Positions 1-5,669 of a stretch of 6,511 nucleotides of DNA are shown piece by piece. Source of the stretch: Microcaldota archaeon. Lineage in GTDB: Archaea; Micrarchaeota; Micrarchaeia; Anstonellales; Bilamarchaeaceae. A program made the translations under genes and the position numbers. Each line of letters starts with the position of its first letter. The first letter of the stretch is position 1. The stretch is taken from contig JACPAS010000050.1 of assembly GCA_016180665.1 (NCBI GenBank), positions 1-6,511 on the forward strand, written 5' to 3'. The notes beneath the pieces were generated by a model that did not search any database, was not told the origin of the DNA, and saw only the letters and a program-made list of their open reading frames with translations.

Positions 1-989
1 CAAAAAGTAATGACCTTGCAATAGGATTGCAATTTTTATTAAAAAGCTTCAGGTATGGGAAAACTTCCCAGGGAACTGATGTAAAGCATATTTCTTGGCT
101 TTATAGAAAAGATAAACCAGGAGTACAGAAACTTAGATTGCAAGGGATAAAACAAGAACTACAAGATTTTGAAAATTTTTGTTTAGCTAGAATCAAGGAG
201 ATAAATGAGGTTGATGGGGAAGAATCAGTTTTCGATCTGGAGGTTGAAGGCACCCATAATTTTGTAGACGCTGAAGGACTTATATTAGTCCATAATACTG
301 ATAGTGTATTCTTAGTTATGGGAGAAACAAAAACAAAGCAAGATGTTTTGAAGTTCATGGAAAAAGTGAATAAGGAATTACCTGAGAAGATGGAGCTTGA
401 GTTGGAAGGGTTTTATTCACGTGGAGTATTCGTAAGTAAAAAGGGCGGAGAAGAAAAAGGAGCGAAGAAGAAATATGCTTTGATGGGCGAGGATGGCAGA
501 ATTAAAATTAGGGGATTTGAGCTAGTTCGAAGAGACTGGTCTGCAATTGCTAAAGAAACTCAGTTGAAAGTTTTAGAAGCTATTTTGAAGGATGGAAGTA
601 AGGAAAAGGCAATTAAGATTGTCCGCGAAACTATTGAGCGTGTTAGATCTGGAAAGGTTCCACTGGAAGAATTAGCAATTAATACCCAGTTGAATAAAAA
701 TCCAGCAAAGTATGAAGTCGCTAGTCCGGAATTGTCTGCTGCTGAGAAAGGAGTAAAGCACGGAATTCCCTTGGAAAAAGGAAGTGTCATCTCATTTGTA
801 ATCACTAAAACTGGAAAAAGCATTTCTGAGAAAGCTGAAATGGTTGAGTTTGCAAAAGACTATGATCCGGATTATTATATTAATCATCAGATTTTGCCTT
901 CTGTCTTGAAGATTTTGAAAGAACTTGGGACAGATGAACATGAGTTAAAGTTTGGTGGAAAACAGAAAAGCTTGGATTCTTTCTTTTGA
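1..989 (+). CDS. polB: Family B DNA polymerase, C-terminal part with the end of an intein (5' partial)
   Basis: This is the 3' portion of a replicative family B DNA polymerase. The frame is open to the left edge (first full codon at 3), so the TTG at 27 is an internal Leu codon and not a start. Counting residues from that codon as 1, residues up to His89-Asn90 are intein and the polymerase resumes at Thr91 with TDSVF, the second half of motif C (YxDTDS); Asp92 is a catalytic metal ligand. Downstream are KKKYA (147-151), the RGFELVRRDW signature (162-171), and the thumb ending with DYYINHQILPSVLKIL. The last residues, QKSLDSFF, form a perfect PIP box (QxxLxxFF) for PCNA binding. The gene ends with TGA 37 bases before the next gene. 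Identification as archaeal PolB is firm from motif order; the exonuclease and palm domains lie outside the window. The protein must be spliced to be active, because the intein separates the two motif C aspartates. Confidence 0.95.
   Translation, partial: KSNDLAIGLQFLLKSFRYGKTSQGTDVKHISWLYRKDKPGVQKLRLQGIKQELQDFENFCLARIKEINEVDGEESVFDLEVEGTHNFVDAEGLILVHNTDSVFLVMGETKTKQDVLKFMEKVNKELPEKMELELEGFYSRGVFVSKKGGEEKGAKKKYALMGEDGRIKIRGFELVRRDWSAIAKETQLKVLEAILKDGSKEKAIKIVRETIERVRSGKVPLEELAINTQLNKNPAKYEVASPELSAAEKGVKHGIPLEKGSVISFVITKTGKSISEKAEMVEFAKDYDPDYYINHQILPSVLKILKELGTDEHELKFGGKQKSLDSFF
3..296 (+). other. C-terminal segment of an intein in PolB motif C
   Basis: About 98 residues of in-frame intein are visible. 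The start of the window reads SNDLAIGLQFLLKSF, which resembles the stretch after the LAGLIDADG endonuclease core in many polymerase inteins (the S..LA..xQFLL pattern), so a homing endonuclease domain probably lies upstream. The splicing end is clear. Block F is VFDLEVEGTHNFVDAEG (residues 68-84 counted from codon 27), with its conserved Asp and His. Block G is LILVHN, with the penultimate His89 and terminal Asn90 needed for Asn cyclisation. The +1 extein residue is Thr91, a usable nucleophile for transesterification. All residues needed at the C-terminal junction are present. The N-terminal splice junction and first intein nucleophile are outside the window, so activity cannot be fully judged. 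Insertion at the DTDS active-site motif matches the known archaeal polB hot spot usually called pol-c. Confidence 0.92.
963..986 (+). other. PIP box (PCNA-interacting peptide) at the PolB C-terminus
   Basis: The last eight codons before the stop encode QKSLDSFF. This matches the PIP consensus QxxLxxFF exactly and sits at the extreme C-terminus, where archaeal PolB enzymes dock on the sliding clamp. It supports a role as a processive replicative polymerase. The match is seen directly; PCNA binding is inferred from the family. Confidence 0.85.
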
Positions 990-991
990 AT

Positions 992-1002
992 AGATTTTTA
1001 AC
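992..1002 (+). promoter_or_regulatory. Possible archaeal TATA box for the 1027 gene
   Basis: The stretch AGATTTTTAAC lies about 25-35 bases before the ATG at 1027. That is where a TATA box would sit for a leaderless or nearly leaderless transcript. Only a weak purine patch (TTAGGT) precedes the ATG, so Shine-Dalgarno initiation is not obvious. The call rests on spacing and composition only. Confidence 0.3.
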
Positions 1003-1026
1003 AGTTTTCTAACACACTTATTAGGT

Positions 1027-2373
1027 ATGCAACTTCGCAATGCTGCAGATAAAAGAGGGCTAATGTTACGCGCTTACTTAAACAGGGCAGAACACCAAAC
1101 TAGAATTATAGGGAAGAAAGTTTATTTAATTAGGCCTCTTGGTGAGTTTGAACTCGTAAGATACGCCTCGTTTTGGGGAGAGGTTGTAAGAACTTTTAGA
1201 CTACAGGTAAAAAAGCTGGCTTTAATGCTGAATGAGATTAGGCCTGAGATCGTACAGGGTAACCAGGTACTACCAAAAGATAGAATTACACATGCACTGG
1301 ATGAACTGGAAAGAGAAGGAGTAACGAACAAGGGCGAACTCAGTACTCTAGGTATAGGAAATACTGAGTTTATAAAACTGGTAGATAGAACTTATTCAGA
1401 ATTAGTTATAGACATGCTAAAAAAATTTGATAAAATTGCATTAGAACTTGCAAGATCCCCAGAACAAAATAAAAAAATATTTAGAAATGATCTTATTTTA
1501 CAGTGCCTTGGAGTAATGTGGATCGAAGCAGCCAAGCGAAGTGAAAAAACTGGGAGAAGTAGAGCTGATGTAATCGTATCGAAGGTACTTGAAAGGAGTT
1601 TATGGAATCTCATAAATGAACTTAAGAGTAGTAATGAGACTTTGATACTTAATAGAACAAGAAGAAGAGGTGCTATGTTTAACAACACTGAAGATGAAGC
1701 ATGGGTTGAGATGAAAAAGCACATTCTGACTGGAAGGCTCAGTTTAGAATTTGTAGGAAAAGTGTTGGATAGAGTTGGTCGCTCTTACAATGCCGAGCAA
1801 TTACTAGAACTGCATTGTAGGCATGGTTTTGTAGAAAGAATTAATGTTGATTCAGGTGAGTTTCTAGTAGTCTCAAGTCCTTTTGCCCAAAAACCACTTG
1901 GAATTATTAATAAAGATACTGAAATAGCAGTTTACCCATTAGATGAAGAGGTAAAACAAAAGCTTGTAGAAATAGCAGGCCCATCTTTTGAACATGCAAA
2001 TGGATCAGTGGCCCTTGCTTCAATAACCTTTAGAAACGGATCTTTATTTGTAGATGAATTACAGAGCGACTTGCCTGCTTTATTTAGAATTAAAGGTGTC
2101 AACCCAGAGGGAAAAGTAGCCCAAATTATAGCAGACTGGACTAAAATTATAATAGAGGCAATTAAAAGTTTGGTTAGGAAGATTCCAGCGAGAGAATTTT
2201 ATGTGACTGGACCTTCTTGGATATTTAAACAGTATGGTTTAAACGTTAATGCAAGAAAAGTGACTGAAGTTTATTTTGATTCTATGGTCAGATTGAATGG
2301 GGAACTGGTATACTTTAGTCCAACCTTAGATTTGCAACCAGGCAGATATTGCTGGAAATTTCAAATCCAGTAA
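1027..2373 (+). CDS. Uncharacterised 448-aa protein with a C-terminal DELQSD-type domain
   Basis: No family can be named with confidence. The protein has no signal peptide or membrane segment and looks cytosolic. The N-terminal half is mostly helical and charged, including a basic patch LNRTRRRGAMF (208-218). A beta-rich part (about 270-345) leads to SLFVDELQSDLP (339-350), followed by DWTKIIIEAIKSLVRK (370-385) and REFYVTGPSWIFKQYG (389-404). This order (strand, E-L/I-QSD, a Trp-led helix, strand, 'G...i...yG') resembles the EIQSD-containing, possibly acetyltransferase-like domain seen in large polyvalent phage and mobile-element proteins. That link is remembered motif similarity, not a demonstrated homology. 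The start is the ATG at 1027; an in-frame ATG at 1063 is the alternative. It lies 37 bases after polB on the same strand and ends 10 bases from the convergent pyrK. The neighbourhood gives no firm clue to its job. Confidence 0.85.
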   Translation: MQLRNAADKRGLMLRAYLNRAEHQTRIIGKKVYLIRPLGEFELVRYASFWGEVVRTFRLQVKKLALMLNEIRPEIVQGNQVLPKDRITHALDELEREGVTNKGELSTLGIGNTEFIKLVDRTYSELVIDMLKKFDKIALELARSPEQNKKIFRNDLILQCLGVMWIEAAKRSEKTGRSRADVIVSKVLERSLWNLINELKSSNETLILNRTRRRGAMFNNTEDEAWVEMKKHILTGRLSLEFVGKVLDRVGRSYNAEQLLELHCRHGFVERINVDSGEFLVVSSPFAQKPLGIINKDTEIAVYPLDEEVKQKLVEIAGPSFEHANGSVALASITFRNGSLFVDELQSDLPALFRIKGVNPEGKVAQIIADWTKIIIEAIKSLVRKIPAREFYVTGPSWIFKQYGLNVNARKVTEVYFDSMVRLNGELVYFSPTLDLQPGRYCWKFQIQ

Positions 2374-2383
2374 AACTTAGATG

Positions 2384-3193
2384 TTATAGTACTTTCTTTT
2401 TTCCAAATCCGTCACGTGTAGATTTTCCAAATTCTTCAAACCGCAGTGCTTTGTCTCCTGAATAGACCAAGCCATCAACACAAACAAGATGAGAATTGAT
2501 TGCACAGGAACCGCAAATTCCAATTCCACATTTAATGTAGCGTTCAATACTAACTTGAGATTCGATTTCTTTTTCTTTAGCTAATAATACGAGATGGTAC
2601 ATCATCTTTTCAGGACCACATGTGTAGATACATTCGTAACTGTTTTTCTGCATTAAAGACTTAACAGCTTCAACTGCATTTCCCCTAAACCCTTTCGAAC
2701 CATCATCTGTTGAAGCGAGAACAATACAACCTAATTTTTTGAACTGCTCCTCAAAGATAATGTCTTCTGCTTTTCTGGCTGCTATTACTGCAGTTACGGA
2801 AATATTTTTTGAACAGGCAACCTTGGCTAAAAAGTAGAGGGGAACAACACCATAACCACCGCCAACTAGAATTATTTTTTTAAATTTCTTGAGCTCAAAT
2901 TCACTACCTAATGGTCCACGTAAAGAAAGTTTATCTCCTTTTTTTAGTTTATGTAAAGCCTCGCTAAAGCCACCAACATTTGCTACTGTAAAAGTATTAT
3001 CTAACCCTATACTCATCGGTCGCTCTCCAACCCCCGGGATCCAAAGTAAAGCATATTGTCCGGGTTTGGCCTTTAGATCATAATCAAGTTCAAAAGTTTT
3101 AATTCTGTAATTCTCTTCTTTTACTGATTTGATTTTCGCAGTGAATTGTGGAAAGGTGCTTGAGCAGCATTTCTTATTTGAGTTATTACTCAT
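2384..3193 (-). CDS. pyrK: Dihydroorotate dehydrogenase electron transfer subunit PyrK (FAD, 2Fe-2S)
   Basis: This is the flavin and iron-sulfur subunit that passes electrons from the PyrD catalytic subunit to NAD+ in class 1B dihydroorotate dehydrogenase, in cytosolic de novo pyrimidine synthesis. Numbered from the ATG at 3193, the FAD domain has GERPMS (RPxS motif, about 56-61). The NAD-binding domain starts with LVGGGYGVVP (109-118) and includes YTCGPEKMM (190-198). The C-terminal cluster ligands are Cys222, Cys227, Cys230 and Cys238 (CX4CX2CX7C); the last spacing is shorter than in Lactococcus PyrK. Length (269 residues) is normal. The ATG at 3193 was preferred over an in-frame TTG at 3199. 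It sits inside the last codons of pyrD, giving an 8-base overlap and probable translational coupling. The N-terminus holds a Cys pair (KKCCSS) of no known role. Related ferredoxin-NADP reductase-like subunits share the fold, but the position next to pyrD settles the call. Confidence 0.93.
   Translation of the reverse strand: MSNNSNKKCCSSTFPQFTAKIKSVKEENYRIKTFELDYDLKAKPGQYALLWIPGVGERPMSIGLDNTFTVANVGGFSEALHKLKKGDKLSLRGPLGSEFELKKFKKIILVGGGYGVVPLYFLAKVACSKNISVTAVIAARKAEDIIFEEQFKKLGCIVLASTDDGSKGFRGNAVEAVKSLMQKNSYECIYTCGPEKMMYHLVLLAKEKEIESQVSIERYIKCGIGICGSCAINSHLVCVDGLVYSGDKALRFEEFGKSTRDGFGKKKVL
2391..2402 (+). terminator. Candidate T-rich terminator for the 1027 gene
   Basis: ACTTTCTTTTTT follows the TAA of the plus-strand gene by about 18 bases. 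Archaeal RNA polymerase often terminates at such U-rich tracts without a hairpin. On the other strand the same bases are the Lys-rich last codons of pyrK (KKKVL), so the T-run may be only a by-product of coding. Confidence 0.35.
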
Positions 3194-4109
3194 GTGCAAG
3201 CCCCACGATTTCTTTTACTGAAGAATAGCCATTAGAGTCCAACCATTCTTCCATTTCTTTAGCTATTTTTCTAAAAACGTCCTGGCCACGGTACCAGACT
3301 GCGGTTCCTATTCCTATTGCCGAAGCACCAGCCATCATCAGTTCAATTGCATCCGCCCCGTAACTAACTCCACCTGTTCCAATTATTGGGATTTTTACTG
3401 ATTGGTAAATATCATAAATGCTGCGGACGGTTACGGGACGCATTGCTGGTCCGCTTAGTCCACCCATCTTAAATCCAAGAACGGGTTTCTTCTGATCAAT
3501 GTTTATTTTCATACCTGGACCGATGGTGTTTCCCATGTTTATTGCTGAAGCGCCTGCTTCTTCTGCTGCTTTTGCGAGACCGCCAACTCCTAAAGAAGAG
3601 GGGGAAAATTTAACTATTATTGGAACTGGAAGTTTAGATTTTACAGCTCTGACCACCTTTGCAGTTTGTTCAGGCGTATCTTGCCCAGCCATTAAGCCAT
3701 AGCCTGGAGTGTGCGGACAGGAGAGAACCAGTTCTACTGCGGAAATTTTGAAATTTTTCTGAGCAGATCTTATTTTTTCTGCGAGAACGGAATATTCCGT
3801 TTCATCTTTTCCAACTAGGCTAAGAATTAGTGGAGCTTTTGATTTCCAGTCTGAGAATTCTTCAATTGCTGAGTATATTCCTGGGTTTGTGTAACCTACT
3901 GCATTGAGAAACCCCGCGTCTGTTTCTACCATTATGGGAGTTTCATGGCCTTTTCTTGGTTCTATTGAAATAGATTTAGTTGTGACTGCCGCTGCTCCAT
4001 TTTGGACTGCTCCTTCTAGTGAACCTTTTGTCACCCCAATTATTCCTGAGGCCAGGATTGTTGGATTTTCTAATTTGAGGGATGCTAGTTCAACTGAAAG
4101 TTTAACCAT
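3186..4109 (-). CDS. pyrD: Dihydroorotate dehydrogenase catalytic subunit, class 1B
   Basis: This FMN-containing TIM-barrel enzyme oxidises dihydroorotate to orotate, the fourth step of pyrimidine synthesis, with PyrK relaying electrons to NAD+. Visible landmarks in the 307 residues are LENPTILASGI (13-23), TTKSIS with the FMN/substrate Lys45, GFLNAVGYTNPG (66-77) with Asn69, LSCPHTPGYG (129-138) with catalytic-base Cys131, VKFSP with Lys167, NTIGPGM (194-200), GGLSGPA (216-222), and the phosphate-binding GTGGV (244-248) and GIGTA (266-270). Cys rather than Ser as base marks class 1. The residue before LSCP is Val128, where Lactococcus class 1A has the orotate-binding Asn127; His replaces the Asn after SCP, as I recall from other archaeal PyrD. 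The start is the ATG at 4109; no clear Shine-Dalgarno sequence precedes it. It lies 42 bases after the small membrane protein gene and overlaps pyrK. A variant substrate (another dihydropyrimidine) is possible but less likely given pyrK. Confidence 0.94.
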   Translation of the reverse strand: MVKLSVELASLKLENPTILASGIIGVTKGSLEGAVQNGAAAVTTKSISIEPRKGHETPIMVETDAGFLNAVGYTNPGIYSAIEEFSDWKSKAPLILSLVGKDETEYSVLAEKIRSAQKNFKISAVELVLSCPHTPGYGLMAGQDTPEQTAKVVRAVKSKLPVPIIVKFSPSSLGVGGLAKAAEEAGASAINMGNTIGPGMKINIDQKKPVLGFKMGGLSGPAMRPVTVRSIYDIYQSVKIPIIGTGGVSYGADAIELMMAGASAIGIGTAVWYRGQDVFRKIAKEMEEWLDSNGYSSVKEIVGLAHE

Positions 4110-4113
4110 AAGT

Positions 4114-4148
4114 ATCTGTAAAAATATTAAAGGAAGAAAATAAAAATA
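4114..4148 (-). promoter_or_regulatory. AT-rich promoter candidate upstream of pyrD
   Basis: Read on the minus strand, the gap before pyrD holds TATTTTTA (4148-4141) and TTTAATATTTTT (4132-4121), about 35 and 18 bases before the ATG respectively. Either could be the TATA element of a pyrDK transcript, the first leaving a short leader. The same T-rich tract could also end the transcript of the upstream membrane protein gene. Sequence alone does not decide between these. Confidence 0.35.
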
Positions 4149-4151
4149 GAA

Positions 4152-4607
4152 CTAATACTCAGGTGGCCTTAGCACATCTGAGAAATGTTTTAGGTCTTCT
4201 ACAAATTTTTCAAGTCTGCGCCTTGTTAAGAAGAAAGCGCCAATTAGGCCTACAAAAACGCCAGCTAAAGCTCCGAATAATGGTGCAGTGTTAATTTCAG
4301 TAATGAGTCCAATTACGGCGCCAATGAGAACTGAGGGAATAGTGATCAGGCCAGTAAGGGCGATGGGAGAACCTGCATTTGACAATAAATTATGATGGAG
4401 TAACATTCTTTCACCAATTTCGGTTGTTTCTATTTTTTTAGTTAAATCACGAGCTGCGCATCTTGCATCGGCACTCAGAGCAACCGGACTAAGTGGGCCT
4501 GATTTGTGGCTTTGGTCCAGCAAATGTTTGAACCTTCTAAGCTCGGATCTTAAGTCTTTATGTGTTGGGGGTTTAGAGCAAAATCCGAATAATCGTTTAA
4601 ACTGCAT
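4152..4607 (-). CDS. Small two-helix membrane protein of unknown function
   Basis: I do not recognise a family. The 151-residue protein has a basic, hydrophilic N-terminal region (1-75) with helical, Arg/Lys/His-rich segments such as LRSELRRFKHLLDQ (19-32). Two hydrophobic helices follow: TM1 about 81-103 and TM2 about 107-127 (APLFGALAGVFVGLIGAFFL, small-residue rich). The pair form a hairpin with a very short loop (TEINT). TM2 is followed by TRRRLEKF and a short charged tail ending RPPEY. The Arg cluster after TM2 suggests that both termini face the cytosol. There is no signal peptide. The start is the ATG at 4607, with an AT-rich palindrome centred about 24 bases upstream and no Shine-Dalgarno sequence, so it is probably leaderless. 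It is divergent from the other membrane protein gene at 4660 and upstream of pyrD on the same strand, though a link to pyrimidine synthesis is not implied. Confidence 0.8.
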   Translation of the reverse strand: MQFKRLFGFCSKPPTHKDLRSELRRFKHLLDQSHKSGPLSPVALSADARCAARDLTKKIETTEIGERMLLHHNLLSNAGSPIALTGLITIPSVLIGAVIGLITEINTAPLFGALAGVFVGLIGAFFLTRRRLEKFVEDLKHFSDVLRPPEY

Positions 4608-4625
4608 AGACTATATTTACACTGA

Positions 4626-4635
4626 TATAATTATA
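4626..4635. promoter_or_regulatory. Palindromic TATA element shared by two divergent genes
   Basis: TATAATTATA is a perfect 10-base palindrome in the 52-base gap between divergent starts. Its centre is about 24 bases from the ATG at 4607 (minus) and about 30 bases from the GTG at 4660 (plus). Both distances suit an archaeal TATA box driving leaderless or near-leaderless transcripts, and neither start has a Shine-Dalgarno sequence. One box may serve both directions. This is inferred from spacing and symmetry. Confidence 0.5.
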
Positions 4636-4659
4636 AGATTTATTGGTTAAATAGAAAGT

Positions 4660-5148
4660 GTGGCAATAGAAATTTCCAGTCTGGTCGGTTATCTCATACC
4701 TTTGCTTATCGTAGTATTAGTTTTAACCATTGTAATTGCAATTTTGAGGAACTTGAAAACAATAGCAGTAATCGGGATGGGCCTTCTTATTGTAAGTTTT
4801 CTCGGTGCTAATTTGGCAAAGGATAAGTCAGAACTTATAAACAACATACGCATTGACGGTGCCATAAATAATGGCGTGGTAAATGGTACTGGACCAATAG
4901 AAAAAGCAAGTGAAAATATCTATATAGGATTTGATGCAGGAGATGAGTTTACTGCAATGGATGTTGAAGTAGAGTTATATAATCTAAATAAATCACCGGA
5001 ATTATTGGACAGGAAGGACACCATCACTGTTGGAAAAAAGTATGTGCTCTTTAGTTTTCAGAATAAAGGATACGAAGCAGGAAACTACAAATTCGTAATA
5101 AAGGCTGATGGAAAGGCTGTAAAGGAACAGGCTTTTAAGATTGTTTAG
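4660..5148 (+). CDS. Membrane-anchored protein with an extracytoplasmic beta-rich domain, function unknown
   Basis: No family is recognised. The 162-residue protein begins with two hydrophobic helices, about 8-29 (YLIPLLIVVLVLTIVIAIL core) and 34-53 (TIAVIGMGLLIVSFLGANLA). They are separated by a short basic turn (RNLK) that should lie in the cytosol, which puts both ends outside. The remaining hundred or so residues have a polar linker (NNGVVNGTGPIE) and then alternating beta strands from about 85 to 162. The closing stretch, YEAGNYKFVIKADGKAVKE (138-156), looks like the last strands of an Ig-like or CARDB-type sandwich; this is a weak structural impression. The start is GTG at 4660, with no Shine-Dalgarno sequence and a likely shared TATA palindrome upstream. 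It is followed after 27 bases by the CoA-binding protein gene, probably in the same transcript. Confidence 0.8.
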   Translation: MAIEISSLVGYLIPLLIVVLVLTIVIAILRNLKTIAVIGMGLLIVSFLGANLAKDKSELINNIRIDGAINNGVVNGTGPIEKASENIYIGFDAGDEFTAMDVEVELYNLNKSPELLDRKDTITVGKKYVLFSFQNKGYEAGNYKFVIKADGKAVKEQAFKIV

Positions 5149-5163
5149 CGATTTTTCCTTTCC

Positions 5164-5169
5164 AGAGGT
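5164..5169 (+). promoter_or_regulatory. Shine-Dalgarno sequence for the CoA-binding protein gene
   Basis: AGAGGT lies 6 bases before the ATG at 5176. It contrasts with the leaderless-looking starts at 4607 and 4660, and supports this gene being internal to an operon begun at 4660. Confidence 0.65.
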
Positions 5170-5175
5170 AAAGTA

Positions 5176-5571
5176 ATGGATGAGATACAAAAAATCCTAA
5201 AAGACTCTAAAGTAATAGCAGTAGTCGGTTTATCAGATAAACCAGAACGACCTAGTTATGAAGTTGCAACTTATTTGATGGAGCATGGCTATAAAATAAT
5301 CCCTATTAACCCAATGATAAAGGAATGGAAAGGAATGATAAGTTATTCGTCTTTACTGGAAGTTTCTGAGAAAATTGATGTTGTTGATATTTTTAGAAAA
5401 AGTGAAGATGTGCTGCCCGTTGTTGAGCAAGCAATAGAGATTAAGGCAAAAGTCGTGTGGATGCAGCTTGGAGTAGTGAATGAAGAGGCAGCTGAGAAAG
5501 CAAGAAAGGCAGGTTTAGCTGTAGTTATGGATAAGTGCATGAAGATTGAGCATTCAAAAGCAATAGCTTAA
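5176..5571 (+). CDS. CoA-binding domain protein (YccU/CoA_binding_2 family)
   Basis: This is a single Rossmann-fold protein of the small CoA_binding_2 family. Its members bind CoA or a related nucleotide, but their physiological role is poorly defined. The first strand and glycine turn are VIAVVGLSDKPERPSYEVA (13-31), followed by YLMEHGYKIIPINP (33-46). Next come VDVFR-type IDVVDIFRKSEDVLPVVEQA (67-86), KVVWMQLGVVNEEAAEKAR (92-110) and GLAVVMDKCMKIEH (113-126). These are the family's characteristic blocks in order, and 131 residues is full length. The start is ATG at 5176, with a Shine-Dalgarno sequence 6 bases upstream. The preceding membrane protein gene ends 27 bases before, so the two are likely co-transcribed. 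The larger ADP-forming acetyl-CoA synthetase alpha chain shares this domain but would continue far beyond this stop, so the call is the stand-alone form. Confidence 0.93.
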   Translation: MDEIQKILKDSKVIAVVGLSDKPERPSYEVATYLMEHGYKIIPINPMIKEWKGMISYSSLLEVSEKIDVVDIFRKSEDVLPVVEQAIEIKAKVVWMQLGVVNEEAAEKARKAGLAVVMDKCMKIEHSKAIA

Positions 5572-5582
5572 AAACTATTAAC

Positions 5583-5590
5583 CATAAATA
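5583..5590 (+). promoter_or_regulatory. Possible TATA box upstream of endA
   Basis: CATAAATA lies in the 98-base gap before endA. It would place a start of transcription near 5613 and a leader of about 55 bases carrying the inverted repeat and Shine-Dalgarno sequence. Other AT-rich stretches in the gap (ATTCATAAAC, 5620-5629) are alternatives. Confidence 0.25.
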
Positions 5591-5632
5591 ATAACTGTTG
5601 AATTAGGCTAAACCTGAAAATTCATAAACGAC

Positions 5633-5657
5633 CCCGTAATTTTTTTAAAAGAACGGG
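5633..5657 (+). promoter_or_regulatory. Inverted repeat in the endA leader
   Basis: CCCGT (5633-5637) and ACGGG (5653-5657) can form a 5-bp GC-rich stem around a 15-base loop holding seven T and four A residues. These may pair weakly inside (TTT with AAA). The stem ends one base before the Shine-Dalgarno sequence GAGGTG. The placement suggests an effect on translation of endA, or end-processing of the upstream transcript. Alternatively the T7 run (5640-5646) is a simple archaeal terminator for the CoA-binding gene. The stem is short and could arise by chance. Confidence 0.3.
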
Positions 5658-5658
5658 A

Positions 5659-5664
5659 GAGGTG
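5659..5664 (+). promoter_or_regulatory. Shine-Dalgarno sequence fixing the GTG start of endA
   Basis: GAGGTG, within GGGAGAGGTG, ends 5 bases before the GTG at 5670. This strong match decides the start codon, as the first in-frame ATG is over 90 bases inside the gene (5763) and would cut off the N-terminal residues. Confidence 0.75.
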
Positions 5665-5669
5665 AAAAA

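Noticed and set aside
27..29. TTG as the start of a complete 320-residue gene
   Set aside because: The frame is open to the left edge and the codons before it (SNDLAIG) continue intein-like sequence, so it is an internal Leu codon of a truncated polB.
1027..2373. Calling the 448-residue gene a phage gene from its DELQSD motif
   Set aside because: No structural, packaging or integration genes accompany it, codon use and composition look like the neighbours, and the motif similarity is from memory only.
3040..3052. CCCGGG and GGATCC next to each other inside pyrK
   Set aside because: These restriction-site palindromes fall within conserved PyrK coding sequence (WIPGVGERP) and look coincidental, not a cloning scar or regulatory site.
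3197..3199. TTG at 3199 as the pyrK start
   Set aside because: It would add only Met-His before an ATG at 3193, which overlaps the pyrD stop in a normal coupled arrangement; ATG is preferred.
3904..4143. Plus-strand reading frame of 79 residues opposite pyrD
   Set aside because: It is a shadow of the well-supported pyrD gene, with no motif or ribosome binding site of its own. The same applies to the other frames opposite polB, the 1027 gene, pyrK, the 4660 gene and the CoA-binding gene.
5572..5669. A small RNA gene or tRNA in the gap before endA
   Set aside because: No T-loop, CCA end or cloverleaf pairing is visible; the only structure is a 5-bp inverted repeat better treated as leader.
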